From: Sorangium cellulosum
Lineage (GTDB): Bacteria > Myxococcota_A > Polyangia > Polyangiales > Polyangiaceae
DNA: 64,000 nt
Assembly: GCF_002950945.1 (NCBI RefSeq)
Contig: NZ_CP012673.1
Location: 11,360,501-11,424,500 of the forward strand
Direction: 5' to 3'
Part shown: in pieces, positions 1-9,134 of the stretch
Position numbering within the stretch: the stretch's first letter is position 1
Layout: each line of letters opens with the position of its first letter
Translations under genes and position numbers: made by a program
The notes under the pieces: model-generated
What the model was told of the DNA's origin: nothing
The model's database searches: none
Seen by the model: only the letters and a program-made list of their open reading frames with translations

Positions 1-269
1 CGCCGATCGAGCCGGTCCGCGAGCACCCCCGCCACCGGCGCGAACAGCGCGATCGGGAGGTGATGCCCCACCATCACCAGCGCGAGCGCCACGACGCCGC
101 TCCCGTCCCCCAGCGCAAGCAAGCTCACCGCGACGAGGCTCATCCAGTCGCCGAGCAGCGACACGATCTCGCTCAGCCAGACGCGCCGGAGGTAAGGACG
201 GCGACGGAGCAGGCCGGGCCGCCCCCGGGGTCGCGACTCCGCGGACGTCACGGAAGGCACGGAGCTCAC
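1..269 (-). CDS. MFS transporter, N-terminal part (cut by window edge)
   Basis: The reverse strand reads into the left edge without a stop. It begins with a basic stretch and continues with a first membrane helix (near SEIVSLLGDWMSLVAVSLLA) and a second helix (VALALVMVGHHLPIALF). It then reaches the loop motif VAGVLADRLDRR, the classic MFS loop 2-3 signature of the drug-exporter/MFS_3 type. The GTG at 269 is chosen because the coding pattern begins there, but other GTG codons lie close by. The gene is divergent from the glycosyltransferase. Substrate cannot be told; most of the protein lies outside the window. Confidence 0.75.
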   Translation of the reverse strand, partial: MSSVPSVTSAESRPRGRPGLLRRRPYLRRVWLSEIVSLLGDWMSLVAVSLLALGDGSGVVALALVMVGHHLPIALFAPVAGVLADRLDR

Positions 270-349
270 GAATGCCCCGGTGACGTGGAGGACAGATCGC
301 GCCTGCCGCTGTTCATCCAGGGCACACCGTGGTAATCGCGGCAGGGTCC

Positions 350-1153
350 ATGCGAATTTGCGCCATCATTCCCGCCTACGAGGCCGAGCGCAACGTTGGG
401 GACGTCACACGCGGGGCGCTGCAGGTCCGCGAGCTGGCCGGCGCGGTCCTCGTGGTGGACGACGGATCGAGCGACCGGACGGCGGAGCGGGCGCGCGCGG
501 CGGGCGCGTCCGTGCTGATCCACCCGGAGAACCGGGGCAAGGGCGCCGCCCTGCGGACCGGCATGGAGTTCGCCCTCGCCGCGGGCTTCGACGTCGCGAT
601 CACGATCGACGCGGACGGCCAGCACCCGCCGGAGGAAGCGCTGCGCCTGCTCGACGCCGACCCCGACCCGGAGGCGCTGGTGCTCGGCGTCCGCGACCTC
701 GTCGCCGCGGGCGCGCCGCGCGCCAACCAGATCTCGAACCGGATCTCGAACTTCTTCCTCTCGCTCTTCGCCGGCCGCCCCTTCGCGGACACGCAGTGCG
801 GCCTGCGCCGCTACCCGCTCCGGCGGACCCTCGCGCTCGGCGCGCGCGACGACGGCTACGCCTTCGAGGCGGAGATCCTCCTGCGCGCCGTGGCCGCAGG
901 CGCCCGCATCGTCGAGGCGCCGATCCGGGTCATCTACCCGCCCGAGGAAGAGCGGCTCACGCACTTCGACAGCGTGCGCGATCCGGCGCGGATCGTCACC
1001 CGCGTGGTCGCGACCCTCGCGCTCACGCGCGGCCTCCGCCACGTGCCCGCCGCCCCGACGCCGTCCCCGGCCGCGCGCCGCGCCGCCGTGGCGAGCGCGC
1101 TCGTCCCCGAGCTCGACCCGCGCCCGTCCCAGCCGACCGCGGCGTCTCCCTGA
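350..1153 (+). CDS. Family 2 glycosyltransferase (dolichol-phosphate-sugar synthase-like)
   Basis: A 267-residue GT-A fold enzyme. Seen: the N-terminal strand MRICAIIPAYEAERNV, the nucleotide-binding VVDDGSSDRT, ENRGKGAALRTGM and the metal-binding ITIDADGQH, all typical of GT2 enzymes that transfer a sugar from an NDP donor to a polyprenyl phosphate or glycan. The later QCGLRRYP and GYAFEAEILLRA motifs match the DPM1-like branch. No membrane segment is evident, so it is probably cytoplasmic or peripheral. ATG 350 is preferred over an upstream GTG because the conserved strand begins there. The next gene starts 14 bases downstream, so the two may be co-transcribed. Acceptor unknown. Confidence 0.85.
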   Translation: MRICAIIPAYEAERNVGDVTRGALQVRELAGAVLVVDDGSSDRTAERARAAGASVLIHPENRGKGAALRTGMEFALAAGFDVAITIDADGQHPPEEALRLLDADPDPEALVLGVRDLVAAGAPRANQISNRISNFFLSLFAGRPFADTQCGLRRYPLRRTLALGARDDGYAFEAEILLRAVAAGARIVEAPIRVIYPPEEERLTHFDSVRDPARIVTRVVATLALTRGLRHVPAAPTPSPAARRAAVASALVPELDPRPSQPTAASP

Positions 1154-1167
1154 GAGCGGGGGCGGGC

Positions 1168-2664
1168 GTGCGCCACCGCCGCAAGCTCATCGCCGCCGCC
1201 GCGCTCCTCGTCGCGCCGGCGCTCGCGCACGTCGCCGTCGGCGCCGCCACGCGCATCGAGCCGCCGCCGATCCGCGCCACCGCCGGCGAGCCCGCGGCCG
1301 GGCCGGCGGGGCTGCGCGTGCTCGGCCCCGCGTACGTGCGCCCCCGCGGGCGCATCCTCGAGGCGCGCCTCGCCGGCTCGCCGGAGGAGATCGGCCACCA
1401 GCACGGCCGGCTCTTCTACCCGGAGATGGTCCGGAACGAGGGCACCCTCTACGACCAGTTCCGCCGCTACGTGCCCGTCGCGCCGCTCCGGTGGCTCCTC
1501 ATGGACCTGTCGCGCCTCCAGTTCCGCGGCGTCGACGAGGGCATGGCCGACGGCGTCCGGCGCGAGATCGCCGCGCAGGCCCGCGCCTTCTCGCCCGACC
1601 CGTTCGACGGGGTGCTGCCCACGTACCACCGCTTCGTCTTCCTCCAGTCGCTCTACGACATCGCGCTCTCCTTCGAGCACTCCCCGCTCATTGGCTGCAC
1701 GAGCTTCGCGCTCACGGGCAGCGCCTCGGCGGGCGGCCACGCCCTGCTCGCCCGCAATTTCGACTTCGAGGCGGGCCCGGTCTTCGACGAGGGCAAGGCG
1801 GTGTTCCTCGTCCACGAGGCGGGCAAGATCCCCTACGCCTCGGTGGCGTGGCCCGGCCTCGTCGGCGCGGTGACCGGGATGAACGCCGAGGGCCTCGCGC
1901 TCGTGGTCCACGGCGGGCGGGCGGGCGAGCCGCGCGCCGCCGGCGAGCCGGTCGTGCACACGATGCGCGCGGCGCTCGGCCGCGCGCGCTCCGTCGACGA
2001 GGCGCTCGCCCTGCTCGACGACCCCGCGCACGCGCCGATGGTCTCGCACCTCGTGATGCTCGTCGACGCGGCCGGCGAGGTGGCGATCGCCGAGCGGGCG
2101 CCCGGCGCGCCGCTCCACGCGCGCAGGGGCGGCGCGCGCCGCGGGCCGGACAAGGTGCCGCTCACCAACCACTTCGAGGGGCCGCTCGCCGGCGACCCGC
2201 GCAACCAGCGCGTCGAGGCCGAGACCTCGACCCACGCGCGGCGCGCCCGCCTCGACGAGCGGCTCGCCGCCCTGCCCGGCGGCGCCACCGTCGCCGCGGC
2301 GGTCGACATCTTGCGCGACCGGCGCGGCCCCGGCGGCGCCCCGCTGCCGCTCGGCGACCGGCGCGCCCTCGACGCGCTCATCGCCACACACGCCGTCGTC
2401 ATGGACGCAACCGCGCGCGTCCTCTGGGTGAGCGAAGGCCCCCACCTCGCCGGCCGTTTCCTGCGCTTCGACCTCGGACGGATGCTCGACCCGACGTTCG
2501 ACCCCGCGCTCGACAGCGCCGAGCCCGAGGCCCTCCCCGAGGACCCGCTGCTCACGAGCGGCGACTACGCCGCGTGGGAGCGCGCCGGCTCGCCCCACCC
2601 GGGCGGCGAGCGCGGCAGCACCACGCCTGAGCCCGGCACCTCGACGTCCCCGCCCGGCGGCTGA
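1168..2664 (+). CDS. C45-family autoproteolytic acyltransferase/hydrolase (secreted or membrane-anchored)
   Basis: A 498-residue protein with an N-terminal basic-hydrophobic stretch (KLIAAAALLVAPALAHVAVGA) that should act as signal peptide or anchor. It is followed by a C45 (acyl-CoA:6-aminopenicillanate acyltransferase-like, Ntn hydrolase) domain. The likely nucleophile is Cys177 in IGCTSFALTG, followed by LLARNFDFE and a conserved GLVGAVTGMNAEGLAL. In this family the chain cuts itself before that Cys and then hydrolyses or transfers acyl-amide groups; the substrate here is unknown. The GTG start is chosen because the hydrophobic leader begins there and lies 14 bases after the glycosyltransferase stop. 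The last 30 residues are Pro/Ser/Thr-rich and look disordered. Confidence 0.75.
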   Translation: MRHRRKLIAAAALLVAPALAHVAVGAATRIEPPPIRATAGEPAAGPAGLRVLGPAYVRPRGRILEARLAGSPEEIGHQHGRLFYPEMVRNEGTLYDQFRRYVPVAPLRWLLMDLSRLQFRGVDEGMADGVRREIAAQARAFSPDPFDGVLPTYHRFVFLQSLYDIALSFEHSPLIGCTSFALTGSASAGGHALLARNFDFEAGPVFDEGKAVFLVHEAGKIPYASVAWPGLVGAVTGMNAEGLALVVHGGRAGEPRAAGEPVVHTMRAALGRARSVDEALALLDDPAHAPMVSHLVMLVDAAGEVAIAERAPGAPLHARRGGARRGPDKVPLTNHFEGPLAGDPRNQRVEAETSTHARRARLDERLAALPGGATVAAAVDILRDRRGPGGAPLPLGDRRALDALIATHAVVMDATARVLWVSEGPHLAGRFLRFDLGRMLDPTFDPALDSAEPEALPEDPLLTSGDYAAWERAGSPHPGGERGSTTPEPGTSTSPPGG

Positions 2665-2913
2665 ACACCTGAGCCCGGCAGATCCATGCCCCGCCCCCGG
2701 CGCAGGCGCGCCAGGGCGGCGCGCGCGCTGATTCCTGGGACATTTCAATAAGGTGTCGAGGTCAACCCTCACCCACGCCCGTACACCGGGGCTAGGACAC
2801 CTCTCGTCCGGCGCTCCCCTACCGCATGATTGCCTAGCGCGAGCTTCCGGCCGACAATGCGATCCGGGGCGCAAGGTCACGGCAACGGAAGCGGTGACCT
2901 GGTCGACCGGACC

Positions 2914-5376
2914 ATGACTGAAATCAACTTGATCAACAGCACCCTCGATTCCCGGTACCTCATCCTCGGCCTGCTCGGCGAGGGCGGAATGGGGGCGGTC
3001 TACGAGGCAAGGCACCTGGGCACCGGTCGTCGCGTCGCCGTCAAGGTGATCACGAGCAAGCTCGCGCAGGACGAGGCGGTCATGGCGCGCTTCGAGCGCG
3101 AGGCCAGGGCGGCCGGCGCGATCGACAGCGAGCACATCGCGAGCGTGCTCGACAGCGGGAGGGACCGCGCGACCGGCCTGCCCTACCTCGTCATGGAGCT
3201 GCTCTCGGGCGAGGACGTCGACCAGCTGCTGCGGCGGGTCGGCCCCCTGCACCCCGAGCTCGCGCTCTGCATCGTCGGCCAGGCGTGTGTGGGCCTGCAG
3301 AAGGCGCACGACGCCCGCGTCATGCACCGCGACATCAAGCCCGCCAACCTGTTCCTCGCCCGGCGCGACGAGGGCGAGGTCTCGGTCAAGCTCCTCGACT
3401 TCGGCGTCGCCAAGATCCAGGCGGAGGAGGCCGCGGAGTTCCAGCAGGAGCTCACGGCCACGAGCAACCTGATCGGGTCGCCGATCTACATGTCGCCGGA
3501 GCAGGCGCGCAACATGAAGGACGTCGACTTCCGGACGGACCTCTGGTCGCTCGGCATCGTCCTCTACAAGATGCTCACCGGCCGCACCCCGTACCGGAAC
3601 TCCCGCGGGCTCGGCGAGCTCATCGTCGCCATCTGCTCGACGCCCGCGCCGCCCCTCCAGAGCCAGGCGCCGTGGGTGCCGCCCGAGGTGGCCGAGATCG
3701 CGCACCGCGCCCTCCAGATCGACCGCAACCTGCGCTTCCAGAGCGCGCTGGAGATGCTGGACGCCTGCCGGTCGCTCCTGCCGCACGGCATCTCGATCCA
3801 CGAGAACATGCTGCAGCCCCTGCCCGACTCGGTGCAGTCGCAGGTCCCGCCGCCCTCGCGCTCGTTCGCGAACCCCGACGCCCCGATGCGGCGCCCGCCG
3901 ACGTCGGCGGGCACGGCCACCAACTGGCCCGAGGGCGCCGAGGTCTCGACGCGGCGGCCGCCGACGCCGGTGGCCACGCCCCGCAGCTGGCGCGAGGCCG
4001 CCGAGCTCGCGTCGCGGCGGCCGCCGACGCCGGTCAGCACGCCCCGCAGCTGGCCCGACCACGTCACGCCGATGTCCCACCAGACCAGCACCACGGGGCG
4101 CGGCATGGACCACCGGCCGGACGGGCCGCCCTCGTCGCGGACGGTGACCGGCACCTCCGTGCCCTTCCAGCAGACCGTGGTGGCGGCCGGCGGCGAGCCG
4201 GCCCCCGCGGCCGCGCGCCGCGGCAGCAGGGCAGCCCCGCTGCTCGCGGCGGCGGCGCTGGTCGCCGTCACCGGCGCGGGCGTGGGCGCCTGGCTGGTGC
4301 AGAAGACGACCGCGGGCGCGTCCGGGGCGGGCGTCGCGCCGGCGGGCGCCGCCGCGCCGGCGGGCGCCGCGCCGCCGGCGGGCGCCGCCGCGCCGGTCGG
4401 CGTGGGCGAGGGGGTCGTGCTGGATCCGGAGCGGCTCGCGAGCTTCGGCCCGCTGCCCTCGGTGGTGACGACGTCGACCAACCCGCTCACGGACGAGAAG
4501 ATCCACCTCGGCCGGATGCTCTTCTTCGACAGCCGGCTCTCGAAGAACCACGACCTCTCGTGCAACTCGTGCCACCCGCTCGATCGCTACGGCGCGGACG
4601 GCATGAAGGTGTCGATCGGACACGCCCACCAGAGCGGCCGGCGCAACACGCCCAGCGTCTACAACTCCGCCGGGTTCTTCGCGCTCATGTGGGACGGCCG
4701 CATCGACAGCCTGGAGGAGCAGGCGAACGGGCCGATGATGAACCCGAGCGAGATGGCGATGACGCCGGTGCGGCTCGAGTCGACGTTGCGCTCCATCCCC
4801 GACTACGTGAAGGCGTTCAGCCGGGCGTTCCCGAACGACCCGTGGCCCGTCACCGTGAACAACACCGCGCGCGCGCTCGCCGCGTTCGAGCGCAAGCTGT
4901 TCACGCGCGGGCGGTGGGACCGGTTCCTCGAGGGGGATCCGCGCGTGCTCACCGAGGCCGAGAAGGAGGGCTTCAACGCGTTCGTCGACGTGGGTTGTGT
5001 CACCTGCCACTTCGGCCCGCACATCGGCGCGACGATGTTCCAGAAGCTCGGCCTGGTGAGGGCGTGGCCCGACACGATGGACCGCGGCCGCTTCGAGGTG
5101 ACGAAGAAGAACGCCGATTTCATGGTGTTCCGGGTGCCGACGCTCCGCAACGTGGCCGCGACGGCGCCGTACTTCCACGACGGCTCGGTCTCGTCGCTGC
5201 CGGAGGCCGTGCGGCTCATGGCGAAGCACCAGCTCGGCAAGGACATCGGCCCCGCGACGGTCGACCAGATCGTGACGTGGCTCAAGTCGCTGACGGGCGA
5301 GATCCCGAAGGACTACATCGTGAAGCCGGAGCTCCCGCCGAGCGGGCCGAACACGCCCGATCCCATCGCGGACTGA
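2914..5376 (+). CDS. Ser/Thr protein kinase fused to a di-heme cytochrome c peroxidase
   Basis: An 820-residue chimera. Residues ~12-275 form a complete Hanks-type kinase: Gly loop GEGGMG (22-27), Lys44 in VAVKVI, HRDIKPAN with catalytic Asp140, DFGVAK with Asp162, SPIYMSPEQ. Residues ~300-435 are a Pro/Ser/Thr linker with a repeated RRPPTPV-TPRSW motif. One membrane helix spans ~440-462, preceded by basic residues, so the N-terminus should be inside. After an Ala/Pro/Gly spacer comes a MauG/CCP-type peroxidase with two c-heme sites, CNSCH (550-554) and CVTCH (695-699), plus the family motif MNPSEM. The kinase should be cytosolic and the peroxidase periplasmic, reducing H2O2 or a related oxidant. 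Starts at 2857 (ATG) or 2830 (TTG) are possible. It is one unbroken frame, so not a chance neighbour pair. Confidence 0.92.
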   Translation: MTEINLINSTLDSRYLILGLLGEGGMGAVYEARHLGTGRRVAVKVITSKLAQDEAVMARFEREARAAGAIDSEHIASVLDSGRDRATGLPYLVMELLSGEDVDQLLRRVGPLHPELALCIVGQACVGLQKAHDARVMHRDIKPANLFLARRDEGEVSVKLLDFGVAKIQAEEAAEFQQELTATSNLIGSPIYMSPEQARNMKDVDFRTDLWSLGIVLYKMLTGRTPYRNSRGLGELIVAICSTPAPPLQSQAPWVPPEVAEIAHRALQIDRNLRFQSALEMLDACRSLLPHGISIHENMLQPLPDSVQSQVPPPSRSFANPDAPMRRPPTSAGTATNWPEGAEVSTRRPPTPVATPRSWREAAELASRRPPTPVSTPRSWPDHVTPMSHQTSTTGRGMDHRPDGPPSSRTVTGTSVPFQQTVVAAGGEPAPAAARRGSRAAPLLAAAALVAVTGAGVGAWLVQKTTAGASGAGVAPAGAAAPAGAAPPAGAAAPVGVGEGVVLDPERLASFGPLPSVVTTSTNPLTDEKIHLGRMLFFDSRLSKNHDLSCNSCHPLDRYGADGMKVSIGHAHQSGRRNTPSVYNSAGFFALMWDGRIDSLEEQANGPMMNPSEMAMTPVRLESTLRSIPDYVKAFSRAFPNDPWPVTVNNTARALAAFERKLFTRGRWDRFLEGDPRVLTEAEKEGFNAFVDVGCVTCHFGPHIGATMFQKLGLVRAWPDTMDRGRFEVTKKNADFMVFRVPTLRNVAATAPYFHDGSVSSLPEAVRLMAKHQLGKDIGPATVDQIVTWLKSLTGEIPKDYIVKPELPPSGPNTPDPIAD

Positions 5377-5390
5377 GCGCGGCGCGATCC

Positions 5391-5434
5391 GCGGGCGAGC
5401 CTGCGGCGCGCTCGCGGGCGAGCCTGCGGCGCGC
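5391..5434. repeat. 22-bp direct repeat between kinase-peroxidase and lolA-like gene
   Basis: Two adjacent copies of a unit reading gcgggcgagcctgcggcgcg, 22 bases apart, lie directly after the kinase-peroxidase stop. They may be replication slippage. No promoter or terminator is obvious from them. Confidence 0.6.
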
Positions 5435-5543
5435 GGCGGACCGGACGGCGCGCCGCCGGGGCTCGCTTGCCCGCGGCCTGCGCGTGTGGGATCGAATCGC
5501 GGGCCCGCGCGGCTCGTCCGAGTGACACAGGAGAACGACGACG

Positions 5544-6185
5544 ATGCAGAGGCGATCTTTCCTGGTGGGTCTCGCGGCGTGCGGCGGCGCGCTCTCGCTG
5601 TCCGGCCGCGGCCATGCGGACGAGGTGGGCGACGCGCTGGCCGAGATCACGCGGGCGCGGGCGTCGCTGAAGACGCTGGTCGCCCCGTTCACGCAGGAGC
5701 GGAGCATCGGCCTCCTGGCGACGGCGGTGAAGAGCGACGGGGAGATGACGCTCGTCCTGCCCGATCGCCTCCGCTGGGAGCTCAAGCCGCCGGACGCGAT
5801 CACCTACTGGCTCACGCCGGAGGGCTTCGGCTTCGCGACCCCGAAGGGCGCGGCCGGTGCGGGGCGGGGCGCGGCGGGGCGCTTCGGCGCGGTGCTCTCG
5901 GACCTGCTCGTGCTCCTCGGCGGCGATCTCGGCAAGCTCCGGGCGCGTTACGACCTCTCGATCCCGAGCCGCGCGGACGGGATCACGCTCGCCGCCCGGC
6001 CGCGGGCCGAGGAGGTGGCGAAGCACGTGCGCAGCCTCGAGATGACCTCGGGGCCGGAGCTCTGGTCGGTGCGGCGCGTCGTGATCGAGGAGAAGAACGG
6101 CGACCGGAGCGTCATCACGTTCGGCAAGGTGGCGCGCGACGTGACCGTCGACCCGGCGCGGATGAGGGCGCCGAAGCAGGGCTGA
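5544..6185 (+). CDS. LolA-like outer-membrane lipoprotein carrier protein
   Basis: A 213-residue exported protein. The leader MQRRSFLVGLAACGGALSLS has a twin-Arg start and a hydrophobic core. The mature part has the LolA pattern: TLVAPFTQERSI near the start, LVLPDRLRWEL (the R-W-pair strand), ITYWLTPEGF, and a C-terminal VRRVVIEEKNGDRSVITFGKV. LolA-fold proteins ferry lipoproteins or lipids across the periplasm. A GGAG-type ribosome site lies at the usual distance upstream of the ATG. It follows the kinase-peroxidase by 167 bases. Orthology to housekeeping LolA is not certain, because myxobacteria carry several LolA-like paralogs. Confidence 0.75.
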   Translation: MQRRSFLVGLAACGGALSLSGRGHADEVGDALAEITRARASLKTLVAPFTQERSIGLLATAVKSDGEMTLVLPDRLRWELKPPDAITYWLTPEGFGFATPKGAAGAGRGAAGRFGAVLSDLLVLLGGDLGKLRARYDLSIPSRADGITLAARPRAEEVAKHVRSLEMTSGPELWSVRRVVIEEKNGDRSVITFGKVARDVTVDPARMRAPKQG

Positions 6186-6307
6186 GCCGGCGCCGGCTCG
6201 TGGGCTCGCTGCGGGCGAACACCGGCGCCGCCGCGCGCCCTCGGGGGCGGTGTCGCGGGCGCGACCCGAGCGCGCGGCGCCGGGTCCCTCTCGCCGCGAT
6301 TTCGACT

Positions 6308-7480
6308 ATGACGCCCGGCATGCGACGCCTCCTGCTCCCCCTCCCCGCCCTGACGCTCGCCGCCGCCTGCTCCGCCGCCCCGCCGGAGCCCGCCCAGCCG
6401 GCGGCCCCGATGCGCGATGAGCGCCCGCAGCCCCCGCCCGCGGCCGCGCCCTCCCCCGCCGGGACCGCGGGTGCGGCGCCCCCGGCCGCGGAGCCCGGCG
6501 CGCCTGCTGCCGAGGGCGGTGCGGCCGGCGGGGAGAGCGCGGGCGGCGCGGCGGCGCAGGTGTGCCCGGCCGACATGAAGCTCGTCGACGGCGAGTACTG
6601 CAGCGAGGTCGAGCACACGTGTCTCCGCAGCTGGTACGACAAGTCGAACAAGAAGACCGTCTGCGAGGAGTTCGCCCCCACCCCCGGCCGCTGCACCGGC
6701 GAGAAGACCAAGAAGCGGTATTGCATCGACACGTACGAGTGGCCGAACAAGAAGGGGGAGCGGCCCGAGGTGATGAACCGGTTCCACCAGGCGCAGGTGA
6801 AGTGCGCCGCCGTCGGCAAGCGCCTCTGCACCGAGTCGGAGTGGACGCTCGCCTGCGAGGGCCCCGAGATGAAGCCGTTCCCGTACGGGTATTCGCGCGA
6901 CGCGACGAAGTGCAACGGCGACCACCTCTGGGACGACCCCGACATGAAGAAGGTCGCGAAGCGCGACCCGGGCGAGCTGGCGCGCCTCTGGAAGGGGGTG
7001 CGGAGCGGGTCGCAGTCGCAGTGCATCAGCGACTACGGCGTGGCGGACCTGCCCGCGAACACCGATGAGGTCGTGGCGAGCGAGACGGCCGGCGGCTGGC
7101 GCGGCAAGTTCGACAGCGTGCACACCGGCGGCCCCTGGTACAAGGGCGTTCGCAACCAGTGCCGCCCGAAGATCTACACACACGACGAGGGGTTCTATTA
7201 TTACTTCCTGAGCTTCCGCTGCTGCGCCGAGCCCGACGGCAAGGCCACGGACCCGCGGACGCCGCGCCAGATCCAGGAAGGGTGGCAGATGGATCGGGTC
7301 GAGCGGCTCGCGCAGTTCACGATCGCGGACATGCGGGAGAAGCTCGAGCTGAAGGCGCAGGGCAAGTGCGAGTGCAAGGCGCACGACATCCTGTGCAAGA
7401 CGATGTGCGGCACGCTGCTCGGCCCCGGCGCCGTCGACGCCACGCCCGGCGCGCCCGCGCCGGGAACCGAGAAGCGGTGA
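6308..7480 (+). CDS. Lipoprotein with FGE/SUMF1-type (formylglycine-generating enzyme-like) domain
   Basis: A 390-residue lipoprotein: signal peptide MRRLLLPLPALTLAAACSAA with lipobox LAAAC, then an Ala/Pro/Gly-rich tether to about residue 80. A Cys-rich FGE-sulfatase-type domain follows. Its recognisable half is YCIDTYEWPNKKGERPEV, VGKRLCTESEWTLACEG and PFPYG with KCNGDHLW. True sulfatase-activating enzymes need a C-terminal active-site Cys pair in a defined context. That context is not visible here, so a structural or binding role is more likely than catalysis. Many extra Cys pairs (for example QGKCECKAH and CKTMCG) suggest disulfides on the cell surface. The start may instead be the ATG at 6320. 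Confidence 0.75.
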   Translation: MTPGMRRLLLPLPALTLAAACSAAPPEPAQPAAPMRDERPQPPPAAAPSPAGTAGAAPPAAEPGAPAAEGGAAGGESAGGAAAQVCPADMKLVDGEYCSEVEHTCLRSWYDKSNKKTVCEEFAPTPGRCTGEKTKKRYCIDTYEWPNKKGERPEVMNRFHQAQVKCAAVGKRLCTESEWTLACEGPEMKPFPYGYSRDATKCNGDHLWDDPDMKKVAKRDPGELARLWKGVRSGSQSQCISDYGVADLPANTDEVVASETAGGWRGKFDSVHTGGPWYKGVRNQCRPKIYTHDEGFYYYFLSFRCCAEPDGKATDPRTPRQIQEGWQMDRVERLAQFTIADMREKLELKAQGKCECKAHDILCKTMCGTLLGPGAVDATPGAPAPGTEKR

Positions 7481-7889
7481 GCTAGAGCGAAGGACACCGC
7501 CCTCGCGATGGGTGCGCTCCCCATTTTCCTGGGGACAGCACGCCCCGCGCCACCACGTGCGCGCTACAGCAGCAACGGAATTCCACTCTCCCCCGGATCG
7601 TCCAGTGTACCCAGGTGGGCGTGACGTCTCGCACGAGGCATAGGCGGGTATGCCTATGCCGCGAGCCGGAGGATTCGGGTACGAGGTCGTTGCAGTCACC
7701 TGTATCGGGTGATGCGAGGACGGACGGGCAGGTCCCCCGGCTGGGGCTCGACGTCTCCGACACGTCCTGTGCCGCCGAGCTCCCCCCGGTGCGCGTCATC
7801 CTGCGCTTTCCGCAGCCTTCATGGACGGCTGTTCGGGACCACCGCTACCAATCGACAGCAGGCTCTTGCCTGAATGGATGGATCCGGCG
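7481..7889. other. Intergenic region without a recognisable gene
   Basis: About 410 bases separate the FGE-like gene from the DUF3237 lipoprotein. Short open frames exist on both strands but none has a ribosome site, a recognisable motif or the codon pattern of the neighbours. The region is less GC-rich than flanking genes and presumably holds the promoter of the downstream lipoprotein. Confidence 0.5.
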
Positions 7890-9110
7890 ATGAACACTGG
7901 CAATCTATCAGCGAAGCTCTTGATGATCGGAATCCTGGGCATCTGCTCTGGAGGGTGCGGTCAGTCGAGCGAGGATGGCAGCGGAGCAACGACGAGCAGC
8001 GGCTCTGGCGGCGCGGCGCCGGGCGGTTCCGGTGGAACGACTGGCACCGGTGGCGGCGCCGGCACCGGCGGCGCGGGTGACGGAGCCACCGGATCCGGTG
8101 GAGCCGTGGAAACCGGCGGCGGCGGCGGCGGCGGCGGTGGTAGCAGCGGCGGCGACGAGGCGACGATCGTCCCCGATCCATCGTGGACATGCGGCATGCC
8201 CGACGGCATTCCGCTGCCCACGCGCGGCGAGCTCGTCTTTCGGGCGACGCTCCAGCTCGGCGAGACCCACGAGGTCGGGACCACCCAGTTCGGACACCGC
8301 CGCCTCCTCGACGTGACGGGGGGCACGCTCACGGGCGACAGGATCCAGGCCACGGTCCTCACGGGCGGCATGGACCTCGAGCTCACGTTGTCGAACGGCT
8401 CCGTCGAGCTCGAGCAGATCAACATCCTGCGAGCGAGCGACGGCACCCTCATCTACCTGCGGAGCTGCGGCGTCGCCCCCGCCGGTGATGAGGTCGTCCG
8501 GATCGTCCCGGACTTCGAGGTCCCGAATTCGAGCTCGCTCGCCTGGCTCAACACGGGGAAGTTCGCGGGCATCCGCGTCGTCGACGCCGCGGCGGGCACG
8601 GTCCAGCTCGACGTCTACGACATCGCCGAGGTGGCCGCCGGAGAGCCGAAGATCCAGCTCAAGGATCCCGAGGGCGTCCCCAATCAATCGTGGGAGTGCT
8701 CGACGGAGACCGGGGCGAGGGGCTCGAGCGTGTTCACCGAGTCCGTCACGCTCGGCTCTTCCCTCTCCGTCGGCGCGAGCAAGCGCGGCACGCGCAACAT
8801 CATCCCCATCACCGGGGGCACGGTCACCGGTGGAATGCTGCTCAGCGGCCTGTCGGGCTCGGTGCTCCCCGGAGGCGCGGACTACCAGCTCATCGGAGCG
8901 AGCACGATACTGGACGCCAGGTACGCGCTGTCCTCGAACGACGGCGAGGTCATCGTGGTGAGGAACTGTGGACCGTTCGGCGCGCTCGTGCCGGTCTTCG
9001 AGACGCGGGCGGACGGCCCCTATGCGATCCTCAACACGAAGGCGTATGTGAGCTCCGACCCGGGGAGCTCGCCGGGCGGGGTGAGCCTCACCTTCTACGA
9101 GCGCCGATAG
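7890..9110 (+). CDS. Lipoprotein with Gly-rich tether and two DUF3237-like domains
   Basis: A 406-residue lipoprotein: leader KLLMIGILGICSGGCGQ with lipobox SGGC, then about 70 residues of Gly/Ser/Thr/Ala repeats. Two related domains of about 140 residues follow. Each carries the DUF3237 pattern: a strand ending in a ligand-like GGTLTGDRIQATVL or GGTVTGGMLLSGL, then LTGGMDLEL or LPGGADYQL, a DGTLIYLRSCG or DGEVIVVRNCG turn, and a closing LNTGKF or LNTKAY. DUF3237 proteins are small beta-barrels of unknown function. The start at 7890 is chosen because the signal peptide begins there. It converges with the spondin lipoprotein gene. Confidence 0.8.
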   Translation: MNTGNLSAKLLMIGILGICSGGCGQSSEDGSGATTSSGSGGAAPGGSGGTTGTGGGAGTGGAGDGATGSGGAVETGGGGGGGGGSSGGDEATIVPDPSWTCGMPDGIPLPTRGELVFRATLQLGETHEVGTTQFGHRRLLDVTGGTLTGDRIQATVLTGGMDLELTLSNGSVELEQINILRASDGTLIYLRSCGVAPAGDEVVRIVPDFEVPNSSSLAWLNTGKFAGIRVVDAAAGTVQLDVYDIAEVAAGEPKIQLKDPEGVPNQSWECSTETGARGSSVFTESVTLGSSLSVGASKRGTRNIIPITGGTVTGGMLLSGLSGSVLPGGADYQLIGASTILDARYALSSNDGEVIVVRNCGPFGALVPVFETRADGPYAILNTKAYVSSDPGSSPGGVSLTFYERR

Positions 9111-9134
9111 AACAGGAGGTCCGCGGCAACACCG

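Noticed and set aside
934..5229. Very long minus-strand open frame (over 1400 codons) opposite the kinase-peroxidase and C45 genes
   Set aside because: It is antisense to two genes with clear domains; its translation is low-complexity Arg/Ala/Gly typical of high-GC shadow frames.
7615..7893. Small plus-strand open frame before the DUF3237 lipoprotein
   Set aside because: No ribosome site or motif and it overlaps the lipoprotein start.
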